A stretch of 9,683 nt of DNA from an uncultured Collinsella sp. (GCA_900549335.1 UROJ01000040.1:1-9683); one strand, 5' to 3'. Shown: positions 1 through 9,587, counted from the first letter of the stretch. Numbers and translations are program-made. Notes: generated by a model not told the origin, from the letters alone.

Positions 1-30
1 TAAGCTTAGAGTGACATAAGTAGCATGGTT

Positions 31-46
31 GTACAACCGGTTGCAC
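31..46. promoter_or_regulatory. Operator copy 1 upstream of ebgA (LacI-family type)
   Basis: GTACAACCGGTTGCAC, containing the perfect palindrome CAACCGGTTG with a central CpG, the symmetry usual for LacI-family operators. A second palindrome, GGTTGTACAACC at 27-38, overlaps it on the left. The same 16 bp recurs exactly at 118-133. The regulator is not in the window; LacI-family binding is inferred from symmetry and the sugar-enzyme context. Confidence 0.7.
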
Positions 47-75
47 CGTTAATCCGGCAAAATCGACCGTTCGGC

Positions 76-91
76 GGACAACCGGTTGCAC
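76..91. promoter_or_regulatory. Operator copy 2 upstream of ebgA
   Basis: CAACCGGTTG at 79-88 followed by CAC, as in the other two copies; the left flank is GGA rather than GTA. Its centre is 45 bp from copy 1 and 42 bp from copy 3, about four helical turns each. It overlaps the proposed -35 hexamer, so a bound protein would block RNA polymerase. Confidence 0.7.
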
Positions 92-115
92 AGATTTTTG
101 TACCGCCCGTAAGAT
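86..115 (+). promoter_or_regulatory. Probable ebgA promoter
   Basis: A weak -35 (TTGCAC, 86-91) and a -10 (TAAGAT, 110-115) are separated by 18 bp. The match to consensus is modest, but the position fits: operator 2 covers the -35 and operator 3 covers the expected transcription start near 122, the usual arrangement for a repressed promoter. No other -35/-10 pair in the leader looks better. Confidence 0.4.
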
Positions 116-117
116 AA

Positions 118-133
118 GTACAACCGGTTGCAC
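118..133. promoter_or_regulatory. Operator copy 3 upstream of ebgA
   Basis: GTACAACCGGTTGCAC, identical over 16 bp to copy 1. It lies at the expected transcription start and 21 bp before the AAGGAG ribosome binding site (154-159) of ebgA, so it is placed to act as the main repression site. Confidence 0.7.
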
Positions 134-151
134 AAAGAAGCACTACGATGA

Positions 152-3175
<3,024 letters not shown>

Positions 3176-3178
3176 GTC

Positions 3179-3634
3179 ATGCATGTCTTTAACTCGCGTG
3201 CTGATTTCGACGCCCAGATGAAGTCCGTCAAGAAGTGGATGCGTACCGGACAGGCGCTCGACGGCGTTTCTGAACTGCAGCATGATGTGGCGTACTCTAT
3301 CGGCGACTCGCTGGTGTATTGGTGGGTGAACGCCCACGAGGCGGCTACTGCCGATCTGGTCGGTCACCGTCGCTACCATGCCGTGCTCGCCCCGCTCGAC
3401 GGCGATCTGACCGTCGAGGTGGCTTCCAAGGCCGATCTTACCTGTACGCGCGCCTACAGCGATATCGACGATCGCGAGCGCTTTGAGGGTACGGGGGAGA
3501 CCGTGACGATTCCCGCCGGCGGCGTTGCCGTCGTCGAAATTGACGAGGCCTACCGTGTCGTGGCCGATGCCGCGGATCCCCGCGTCGTGGTGCTGCACGT
3601 GACGGTCGAAGGTTATTCCTTCCCCAACAAGTAG
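3179..3634 (+). CDS. ebgC: Beta-galactosidase small subunit, YhcH/YjgK/YiaL family (EbgC type)
   Basis: Partner subunit of EbgA; in E. coli EbgC (149 aa) forms a hetero-octamer with EbgA and is needed for full activity. This 151-aa protein carries the family signatures AYSIGDSLVY, GHRRY, GTGETVTIP and the closing VTVEGYSFPNK. It starts 3 nt after the ebgA stop, and its AAGGAGG site (3164-3170) lies inside the last ebgA codons, so the two are translationally linked in one operon. An oddity: after GHRRY the sequence is HAVLAPL, where E. coli EbgC as I recall it has FEVHYYL, so two polar positions that can serve as metal ligands in this cupin-like family are replaced by Ala and Leu. The role may therefore be purely structural. 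Confidence 0.93.
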   Translation: MHVFNSRADFDAQMKSVKKWMRTGQALDGVSELQHDVAYSIGDSLVYWWVNAHEAATADLVGHRRYHAVLAPLDGDLTVEVASKADLTCTRAYSDIDDRERFEGTGETVTIPAGGVAVVEIDEAYRVVADAADPRVVVLHVTVEGYSFPNK

Positions 3635-3638
3635 TATT

Positions 3639-3751
3639 CGTCCGTTTGGACGTTTGCTTCGCGCCGTTAGGGGGGATGGCTTTGTTGACTCCCTTTTCCC
3701 CATTCCCCTTAGCAGGTGCGCCGTCCGTGTTTGCACTTGCAGCTCGGACGG
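3639..3751 (+). other. Three consecutive stem-loops in the ebgC-permease gap
   Basis: Stem A is CGTCC/GGACG (3639-3643 and 3648-3652). Stem B pairs 3660-3679 with 3700-3720 over 20 pairs, four of them G-U, with one bulged A at 3714 and a 20-nt loop; its core is GGGGGGATGG against CCATTCCCC. Stem C is CCGTCCG/CGGACGG (3721-3727 and 3745-3751) and abuts stem B directly. None is followed by a proper T-run, so they are not clear intrinsic terminators. They could be an mRNA-stabilising or processing structure, a cis-regulatory leader of the permease, or a dispersed palindromic repeat. Weak promoter-like hexamers (TTGACT at 3685, TATTAG at 3752) occur inside but none is convincing. Confidence 0.55.
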
Positions 3752-3775
3752 TATTAGATGACATTTAACAGATGA

Positions 3776-5251
<1,476 letters not shown>

Positions 5252-5298
5252 CGGCTAGGATTAATCTACGGCTGTGGAATAAATCGATTCCCTTTCCT

Positions 5299-5335
5299 AA
5301 GGAGGGGCCTTACGAGGCCCCTCCTTTTGTGTTTT
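5299..5335 (+). terminator. Rho-independent terminator after the permease gene
   Basis: A perfect 12-bp stem (AAGGAGGGGCCT, 5299-5310; AGGCCCCTCCTT, 5315-5326) with a TACG loop, followed by TTTTGTGTTTT. It lies 48 nt after the permease stop and closes the first transcription unit. Confidence 0.93.
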
Positions 5336-5350
5336 GGGGCATGGTTTTGG

Positions 5351-5579
5351 ACCCCGTGGTCAAAAAATGCTAAATATGAGTACTGTTGCAAAAGAGGTGT
5401 CATATTTTTCGGCCTGCTCTGAGCGAAAATGGGCTCAAAATCAATTTATCTAACCCCCTTTAAAGGGCGTTGACGGCTTTCAACCTCTTCGAATCGCTCA
5501 AATTAGGCAATTTGCTCTCGATTTTGCTGCTACTAAATTGGTGACAGTACTCATATTTGCCACTTTTTGCCCACGAGGT
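5351..5579. repeat. 229-bp intergenic element with long terminal inverted repeats (MITE-like)
   Basis: This fills most of the 420-bp gene-free stretch 5252-5671. The left arm 5351-5386 and right arm 5544-5579 match in inverted orientation at 31 of 36 positions; the inner 15 bp (AAATATGAGTACTGT, 5372-5386, and its complement, 5544-5558) are perfect. The 157-bp middle is AT-rich compared with the surrounding genes and holds small palindromes: CCCTTTAAAGGG (5456-5467), CAAATT-AGGC-AATTTG (5499-5514) and the pair TGAGCGA/TCGCTCA. It has no coding frame and I see no clear target-site duplication. A non-autonomous miniature element or an intergenic repeat is the best reading; a structured RNA is the alternative. 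The right end lies about 30 bp before the HPr -10 box. Positions 5252-5298 show nothing recognisable. Confidence 0.65.
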
Positions 5580-5611
5580 GTTCAGAGGAGCTCTCAACAA
5601 GCATCTAACGG

Positions 5612-5617
5612 TACAAT
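5612..5617 (+). promoter_or_regulatory. Probable -10 box of the HPr gene
   Basis: TACAAT matches TATAAT at five of six positions and would start transcription near 5624, giving a leader of about 48 nt. No good -35 hexamer is visible at the standard distance (about 5589-5594), so the promoter may be weak or activator-dependent. Confidence 0.45.
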
Positions 5618-5671
5618 AGCTACCATATGGCTGGGTTTGCCGGCCGAATGTACGATGTCGCGGGAGGGGAC

Positions 5672-5920
5672 ATGGTCGAGTTTACAAAGACGATTAAAGA
5701 TCCGTTGGGATTGCATGCCCGCCCGGTTGCGCTGCTCTATGACATTATCGCCAGGCATCGTAGCGACGTGTCGGTCAGCATCGGCGACCGCCATACCGAC
5801 GGTCGCGACGTTATGGGCCTCATGGCTCTCTATGGCGAGTGCGGCGAGGACATCATCTTCCGCGTTTCGGGCGTGGATGAGGCCTCCTGCGTCACGTCGA
5901 TCAGAAACCTCTCGCTCTAA
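5672..5920 (+). CDS. ptsH: HPr-family phosphocarrier protein with Asp at position 46
   Basis: HPr carries phosphate from enzyme I to sugar-specific EIIA proteins of the phosphotransferase system, in the cytoplasm. The 82-aa product matches HPr (85-88 aa) throughout. DPLGLHARP places the phosphorylated histidine exactly at His15. The second signature, DVMGLMAL, aligns without gaps to SIMGVMSL of Bacillus HPr, so residue 46, the serine phosphorylated by HPr kinase in Firmicutes, is Asp. The frame extends up to an ATG at 5627, but GGGAGGGG (5662-5669) before the ATG at 5672 and the family length favour the shorter form. The gene stands alone, without ptsI, between its own promoter and terminator. 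It could be the general HPr or a Crh-like regulatory paralogue; the intact His15 favours a phosphocarrier. Confidence 0.9.
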   Translation: MVEFTKTIKDPLGLHARPVALLYDIIARHRSDVSVSIGDRHTDGRDVMGLMALYGECGEDIIFRVSGVDEASCVTSIRNLSL

Positions 5921-5928
5921 GCGCATCA

Positions 5929-5960
5929 ATGTGGCAAAGGGGCAGTCCCCTTTGTTGCAT
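5929..5960. repeat. GGGG/CCCC stem-loop after the HPr gene
   Basis: AAAGGGG (5936-5942) and CCCCTTT (5947-5953) pair around a CAGT loop; with G-U pairs the stem extends to 14 pairs over 5929-5960. It begins 9 nt after the HPr stop. There is no T-run beyond it, and a proper terminator follows at once, so it looks like an extra palindromic intergenic unit or an mRNA 3'-end structure. Confidence 0.55.
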
Positions 5961-5974
5961 AAATTGGTATGACA

Positions 5975-6016
5975 AGGCACCGCAAAGAGATGGTCTTTGC
6001 GGTGCCTCTTTTGTTT
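5975..6016 (+). terminator. Rho-independent terminator of the HPr gene
   Basis: A perfect 14-bp stem (AGGCACCGCAAAGA, 5975-5988; complement 5994-6007) with a 5-nt loop, followed by CTTTTGTTT. It separates the HPr gene from the iron operon. Confidence 0.94.
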
Positions 6017-6060
6017 CGTATAGGAAACTTTTTCGAAATCTGAATGGGGACCCTTTCCAA

Positions 6061-6114
6061 AAAGTTAACCACGTGTTAGTTTACTAAAGCGAACATAGAC
6101 GTGGTTAACTTTTA
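6061..6114. promoter_or_regulatory. 15-bp inverted repeat in the feo promoter region
   Basis: AAAAGTTAACCACGT (6061-6075) and its perfect complement at 6100-6114 are 24 nt apart, 42 nt before the first feoA. Each arm contains the self-palindrome GTTAAC, with centres 40 bp apart (about four helical turns), as expected for paired operators. The spacer contains TTAGT-TT-ACTAA (6077-6088), a smaller palindrome of DtxR-like flavour. The 10-mer GTGGTTAACT in the arms recurs before the Cys-rich gene at 9261. Alternatively the arms form an RNA hairpin ending in TTTT that attenuates the operon. No convincing -35/-10 pair stands out; TTTACT at 6081 is the best -35 candidate. Confidence 0.55.
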
Positions 6115-6155
6115 TCGCGTCGATGTTGAGGACGAACTGACGTTAGGAGCAACTC

Positions 6156-6398
6156 ATGTCTTGCGGACCGCAGATGCCGGCCATGCCGCTTTCGATGGTA
6201 AAAGCGGGCGAGACCGTGCACGTGTCTCGTGTAAAGGGCAATGAGGACATGAAGCACCACCTCAAGGACCTTGGCTTTGTCGAGGGCAACGAAATCCACG
6301 TGGTGAGCTCGAGTGGCGCCAATATCATCGTCACAGTGTTGGGTGCACGCTTTGGCATCGATTCCAAGGTTGCCATGCACATCATGACCGTCGGTTAG
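6156..6398 (+). CDS. feoA: FeoA-domain protein (first copy)
   Basis: Small SH3-like cytoplasmic protein that works with FeoB in ferrous iron uptake, probably by contacting its cytoplasmic domain. The 80-aa product has the FeoA core: a turn around VKAGETVHVSRV, the HHLKDLGFVEGNEIHVV motif typical of the family, and a C-terminal beta strand (VTVLGARFGID). About 15 residues precede the core, beginning MSCGP, slightly longer than the second copy. The TAGGAG site (6144-6149) is 6 nt before the ATG. It opens the feo operon and is followed after 39 nt by a second feoA. Confidence 0.93.
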   Translation: MSCGPQMPAMPLSMVKAGETVHVSRVKGNEDMKHHLKDLGFVEGNEIHVVSSSGANIIVTVLGARFGIDSKVAMHIMTVG

Positions 6399-6437
6399 TC
6401 CACAACATTTCATAAAAACCGAAAGGGGGACAAGAGG

Positions 6438-6659
6438 ATGAAGACGTTGGGTGACGTTAAGGTGGGCGAGAGCTCTACTATCGTCAAGCTTCACGGTGAG
6501 GGTGCGCTTCGCCGCCACCTTATGGACCTGGGGCTCATCAAGGGCACTTCGTTCAAGGTCGTGAAGGTTGCGCCGCTCGGTGATCCGGTCGAGATCAACG
6601 TGCGCGGCTACGAGCTTTCCATCCGCAAGGAGGAGGCGGCCGTCGTCGAGGTCCAGTAG
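6438..6659 (+). CDS. feoA: FeoA-domain protein (second copy)
   Basis: A 73-aa FeoA, nearly the minimal domain, with LRRHLMDLGLIKGTSFKVVKVAPLGDP and the closing YELSIRKEEAAVVEV, the classical FeoA signatures. It differs clearly from the first copy (for example in the APLGDPVEI segment), so this is an old paralogous pair rather than a recent tandem duplication. Two FeoA proteins upstream of FeoB are common in anaerobic Gram-positives and suggest either a heteromeric cytoplasmic partner or separate roles. The ribosome site is AAAGGGGG (6422-6429), 8 nt before the ATG. Confidence 0.94.
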   Translation: MKTLGDVKVGESSTIVKLHGEGALRRHLMDLGLIKGTSFKVVKVAPLGDPVEINVRGYELSIRKEEAAVVEVQ

Positions 6660-6690
6660 GGGCTTGCGGCGTATATTTCTGCAGATAAAG

Positions 6691-6709
6691 TTAGGTTTTT
6701 CTAACTTAA
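6691..6709. promoter_or_regulatory. DtxR/IdeR-like iron box upstream of feoB
   Basis: The 19 bp TTAGGTTTTTCTAACTTAA match the DtxR/IdeR consensus, as I recall it, at 15 of 19 positions; the mismatches are the three central bases and one in the right arm. AAGTTAG (6688-6694) and CTAACTT (6701-6707) form the dyad. It lies inside the operon between feoA2 and feoB, so feoB may have an internal iron-repressed promoter (a possible TTGCGG at 6664 and TAAAGT at 6686, spaced 16 bp). The dyad as an RNA hairpin is the alternative. Confidence 0.6.
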
Positions 6710-6736
6710 TGCAGCATTTTTGAAGCACATTATCCA

Positions 6737-6762
6737 GCCCGTGCGGAGAAAGCAGCGCGGGC
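6737..6762 (+). other. Leader stem-loop just before feoB
   Basis: GCCCGTGC (6737-6744) pairs with GCGCGGGC (6755-6762) in an 8-bp stem with one G-U and a 10-nt loop. It ends 4 nt before the AAGG of the feoB ribosome site (6767-6778) and has no T-run. It may protect the feoB end of a processed transcript or adjust translation; the function is not determined. Confidence 0.4.
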
Positions 6763-6782
6763 ACACAAGGAAGAAGGATTGA

Positions 6783-9110
6783 ATGGCGGATTCTCAGATC
6801 CATGTCGCGCTGGCGGGTAACCCCAACTGCGGCAAGACCACGCTTTTCAACCTGATCACCGGCGCCAACGGCTACGTTGGCAACTGGCCCGGCGTCACGG
6901 TTGAGAAAAAGGAGGCCAAGCTCCTAAGCGACAAGAACGTTACCATCACGGACCTCCCTGGCATCTACTCGCTTTCCCCCTACAGCCCCGAGGAACAATG
7001 CTCGCGCGATTACCTCATGAGCGGCGAGCCCGATGTGGTCGTCCAGGTTGTCGATGCCACCAACCTTGAGCGCAACCTGTACCTGGCGCTTCAAGTTATC
7101 GAGACCGGCCTGCCCGTAGTCGTCGCCCTCAACATGGCCGACTTGGTCGAGAAGAACGGCGACAAGATCGACACGGACAAGCTCTCCAAGAAACTCGGTT
7201 GCCCGGTCATGATGATCTCGGCCCTTAAGAACAAGGGTATCAAGGAGCTTTTCGAGCAGGTCAAGAAGTCCGCTGCTTCCAAGGGCCAGGTGCCGGAGCA
7301 CAAGTTCGATTCCTCCATCGAGGACGTTCTGGACCACATCGAAAACAACCTGCCGGCAAGCGTTCCCGCCAACAAGCGTCGCTACTACGCTGTCAAGCTG
7401 TTCGAGCGTGATGCGGACGCCTGCAAGCTCATCAACCTCACCAAGGAGAAGGCCGCTCGCGTGGAACAGCTGATCGCCCAGTGCGAGCAGGACTGCGACG
7501 ACGACGCCGAGTCCATCATCACCGGCGAACGCTATGGCGTGATTGCCCACATCATTGATGAGTGCCTCACCAAGGCTCCGGCAAAGATGAGCACCTCCGA
7601 GAAGATCGACCGCGTGGTTACCAACCGTATCCTGGGCCTGCCGATCTTTGTCGTCATCATGTTCTGCGTGTACTACATCGCCGTTTCCACCCTGGGCGGC
7701 ACGGTGACCGACTTCACCAACGACCAGCTCTTTGGTACCGACGGTTGGTATGTGCTCGGCCAGGGCCGCGACGCCTATGACGCAGCTGTCGAGGCTGCGG
7801 GCGACAACGCCGACTCGGTCGACCCGGCGCAGTACGGCCCCTATGTTCCGGGTATCACCACCGTGGTGCACGACGCCCTCGTGGCGGGTGGCACCGAGGA
7901 CGGCGGCCTGGTCGATTCGCTGGTCTGCGACGGTATCGTCGGCGGCCTGGGTGCCATCTTCGGCTTTGTGCCGCAGATGTTCCTGCTGTTCGTGATGCTG
8001 TCTTTCTTGGAGGACTGCGGCTATATGGCCCGCGTCGCCTTTATCATGGACCGCGTGTTCCGCCGCTTTGGCCTGTCCGGTAAGTCCTTTATCCCCATGC
8101 TCGTGTCCTCGGGCTGCGGCGTCCCCGGCGTCATGGCTACCAAGACCATCGAGAACGAGAAGGACCGCCGTATGACGGTCATGACCACCACGTTTATTCC
8201 CTGTGGCGCCAAGCTGCCGATCATCGCCTTGCTCATGGGCTCCATCATCGGCGATTCTTCCACCACCGCCGCGTGGATCAGCCCGCTCTTCTACTTCCTG
8301 GGCGTCTTTGCCGTCATCGCTTCGGGCCTCATGCTCAAGAAGACCAAGCTCTTCGCCGGTCGCCCGACGCCGTTCGTTATGGAGCTTCCTGCCTACCACT
8401 TCCCGGCGATCCGCTCTTGGGCGCTGCACGTGTGGGAGCGCTGCTGGGCCTTTATCAAAAAGGCCGGTACGGTCATCTTCGCGTCCACCGTCGTGGTGTG
8501 GTTCCTCTCCAACTTTGGTAGCTACAACGGCGCCTTTGGCTTCCTGCCTGCCATGGAGGGCATCCCCGAGGAGTTCATGGACTACTCCGTGCTCGCTATG
8601 TTGGGCAACCTGGTTGCCTGGATCTTCGCCCCGCTCGGCTTTAGCACCTGGCAGGCCACCGCGCTGACTGTCTCTGGACTTGTCGCCAAGGAGAACGTCG
8701 TCGCCACCGCCGGCTCGCTGTTGTCGGTTGCCGACGCTGCCGAGACCGACCCGAGTTTGTGGACCGCGTTTGCCGGCATGTTCCCGACTATGGGCGCTTG
8801 CGTTGCCTTTGGCGCCTTCAACCTGCTGTGCGCTCCGTGCTTTGCCGCCATGGGCACCATCCGCAATCAGATGGACTCCGGCAAGTGGACCGCGATTGCC
8901 ATCGGCTACGAGTGCGCCTTCGCATGGGTCATCGGCCTGTTCATCAACCAGTTCTACAACTTGCTTGTTCTTGGCCAGTTTGGTATCTGGACGGTTGTGG
9001 CTATCGTGCTGCTGGTTGCGATGCTCTTCCAGATCTTCCGTCCCATGCCCAAGCATGCATGGACCGACGAGGACGAGACCAATACTGCTTCTGCTGCCAT
9101 CTCTGCCTAA
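6783..9110 (+). CDS. feoB: Ferrous iron transporter FeoB
   Basis: Cytoplasmic-membrane Fe(II) importer of 775 aa, near E. coli FeoB (773). The N-terminal G domain has G1 GNPNCGKT (12-19), switch I around GNWPGVT (33-39), G3 DLPG (57-60) and G4 NMAD (117-120). A helical GDI-like linker reaches about residue 270, then the membrane core starts at NRILGLPIF. Both gate motifs are present: CGVPG with Cys445 and FIPCGAKLP with Cys474, plus AKENVVAT and the cysteines of LLCAPCFAAMG. Between the first helix and the next core helix lies a loop of about 70 residues (313-382, with DNADSVDPAQYGPY), some 40 longer than in E. coli FeoB as I recall it. The ATG at 6783 follows AAGGAAGAAGGA. The gene follows two feoA genes and precedes a FeoB-associated gene. 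From codon 49 on it has no TTA, CTA or TCA codons. Confidence 0.97.
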   Translation: MADSQIHVALAGNPNCGKTTLFNLITGANGYVGNWPGVTVEKKEAKLLSDKNVTITDLPGIYSLSPYSPEEQCSRDYLMSGEPDVVVQVVDATNLERNLYLALQVIETGLPVVVALNMADLVEKNGDKIDTDKLSKKLGCPVMMISALKNKGIKELFEQVKKSAASKGQVPEHKFDSSIEDVLDHIENNLPASVPANKRRYYAVKLFERDADACKLINLTKEKAARVEQLIAQCEQDCDDDAESIITGERYGVIAHIIDECLTKAPAKMSTSEKIDRVVTNRILGLPIFVVIMFCVYYIAVSTLGGTVTDFTNDQLFGTDGWYVLGQGRDAYDAAVEAAGDNADSVDPAQYGPYVPGITTVVHDALVAGGTEDGGLVDSLVCDGIVGGLGAIFGFVPQMFLLFVMLSFLEDCGYMARVAFIMDRVFRRFGLSGKSFIPMLVSSGCGVPGVMATKTIENEKDRRMTVMTTTFIPCGAKLPIIALLMGSIIGDSSTTAAWISPLFYFLGVFAVIASGLMLKKTKLFAGRPTPFVMELPAYHFPAIRSWALHVWERCWAFIKKAGTVIFASTVVVWFLSNFGSYNGAFGFLPAMEGIPEEFMDYSVLAMLGNLVAWIFAPLGFSTWQATALTVSGLVAKENVVATAGSLLSVADAAETDPSLWTAFAGMFPTMGACVAFGAFNLLCAPCFAAMGTIRNQMDSGKWTAIAIGYECAFAWVIGLFINQFYNLLVLGQFGIWTVVAIVLLVAMLFQIFRPMPKHAWTDEDETNTASAAISA

Positions 9111-9138
9111 TCCTGCATCAAGGTAGCCCCTTTCCATG

Positions 9139-9171
9139 AGCCCGGGTGTCCCAGTGACACCCGGGCTTTTT
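9139..9171 (+). terminator. Rho-independent terminator after feoB
   Basis: A perfect 12-bp stem (AGCCCGGGTGTC, 9139-9150; complement 9156-9167) with loop CCAGT and TTTTT at 9167-9171, 28 nt after the feoB stop. It separates feoB from the Cys-rich gene, which therefore probably has its own promoter. Confidence 0.93.
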
Positions 9172-9203
9172 GGTGGGGGAGATGTGGCGTTTCCGCAGAT
9201 AAA

Positions 9204-9238
9204 ACCTGCCAAAATAAACCTGTCCCTTTTTGGCAGGT
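9204..9238. repeat. 11-bp inverted repeat before the Cys-rich gene
   Basis: ACCTGCCAAAA (9204-9214) and its perfect complement (9228-9238) enclose a 13-nt loop containing CTGTCCC. The right arm includes TTGGCA (9230-9235), five of six to the -35 consensus, but the only -10 candidate, TAAAGT at 9250, is at a short 14-bp spacing. It may be an operator over the promoter or an intergenic palindrome of the kind seen at 5929-5960. Confidence 0.5.
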
Positions 9239-9260
9239 GAAGAATAGGGTAAAGTAAGTG

Positions 9261-9270
9261 GTGGTTAACT
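9261..9270 (+). promoter_or_regulatory. GTGGTTAACT motif shared with the feo promoter
   Basis: The 10-mer is identical to 6102-6111 and to the complement of 6064-6073 in the feoA upstream repeat. It lies 2 nt before AGGAGG and 14 nt before the ATG of the FeoB-associated gene, so a protein bound here could block transcription or the start region. A shared metal regulator is inferred. Confidence 0.45.
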
Positions 9271-9284
9271 AGAGGAGGCTTGCT

Positions 9285-9485
9285 ATGGCACCTATCGATA
9301 TTGTTGTGCTGGCTGTTATCGGCATTGCGTTTGTCGCCGTGTGCGTGCGCATCTACCGTAAGGGCACCTGCGCCGACTGCGCTCAGGGTGGCGTTTGCAC
9401 GGGGCATTGCTCCAACAAAAAGACGTGCGCCGCGCTTAAGGGCGTAGACAAAATCGCCGAAGACTTGGGCCGCGGTATCAAGTAA
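9285..9485 (+). CDS. FeoB-associated Cys-rich membrane protein
   Basis: A 66-aa protein with one N-terminal membrane helix (about residues 5-21) followed by a basic stretch RIYRKG and a cysteine cluster: Cys29, Cys32, Cys38, Cys42 and Cys48, plus Cys20 in the helix. This is the architecture of the FeoB-associated Cys-rich family (Pfam PF12669), found beside feoB in Firmicutes and Coriobacteria. The cysteines may bind Fe(II) next to the transporter; the biochemical role is not established. AGGAGG (9273-9278) is 6 nt before the ATG. It lies 174 nt after feoB, beyond a terminator, and shares a 10-bp upstream motif with the feo promoter. Confidence 0.9.
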   Translation: MAPIDIVVLAVIGIAFVAVCVRIYRKGTCADCAQGGVCTGHCSNKKTCAALKGVDKIAEDLGRGIK

Positions 9486-9499
9486 GGCCCGTCATCGAG

Positions 9500-9533
9500 G
9501 CGCCCCGCGGGCATCCGTTCGCGGGGCGCTTTG
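9500..9533 (+). terminator. Terminator-like GC hairpin after the Cys-rich gene
   Basis: GCGCCCCGCG (9500-9509) and its perfect complement (9520-9529) form a 10-bp stem with a 10-nt loop, 14 nt after the stop. The following T-run is short (TTTG), so it may be a leaky terminator backed up by the hairpin at 9588. Confidence 0.8.
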
Positions 9534-9587
9534 TGCATTTGGACGCGAGCGCGGCGAGTTGAAGAGTATTTTTGGTATCGTTAAATC

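Noticed and set aside
31..133. The three CAACCGGTTG repeats as catabolite (cre) sites
   Set aside because: The spacing between the TG and CA ends is 16 rather than 14 and the core differs from the CcpA consensus; a dedicated LacI-family operator fits better.
5351..5579. CRISPR array or tRNA in the AT-rich gap
   Set aside because: There are no regularly spaced direct repeats and no cloverleaf; the structure is a single pair of inverted arms.
5627..5671. ATG at 5627 as the HPr start
   Set aside because: It would add 15 residues not found in HPr, has no ribosome site, and moves the phosphorylated histidine away from position 15.
6105..6803. A 232-residue minus-strand frame opposite the two feoA genes
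   Set aside because: It is the shadow of two clear FeoA genes with ribosome sites and has no recognisable domain.
6924..9407. An 827-residue open frame on the minus strand opposite feoB
   Set aside because: It is in codon register with feoB, stops at the single CTA codon of feoB (codon 48), and its translation is His-, Gly- and Asp-rich with no family resemblance.
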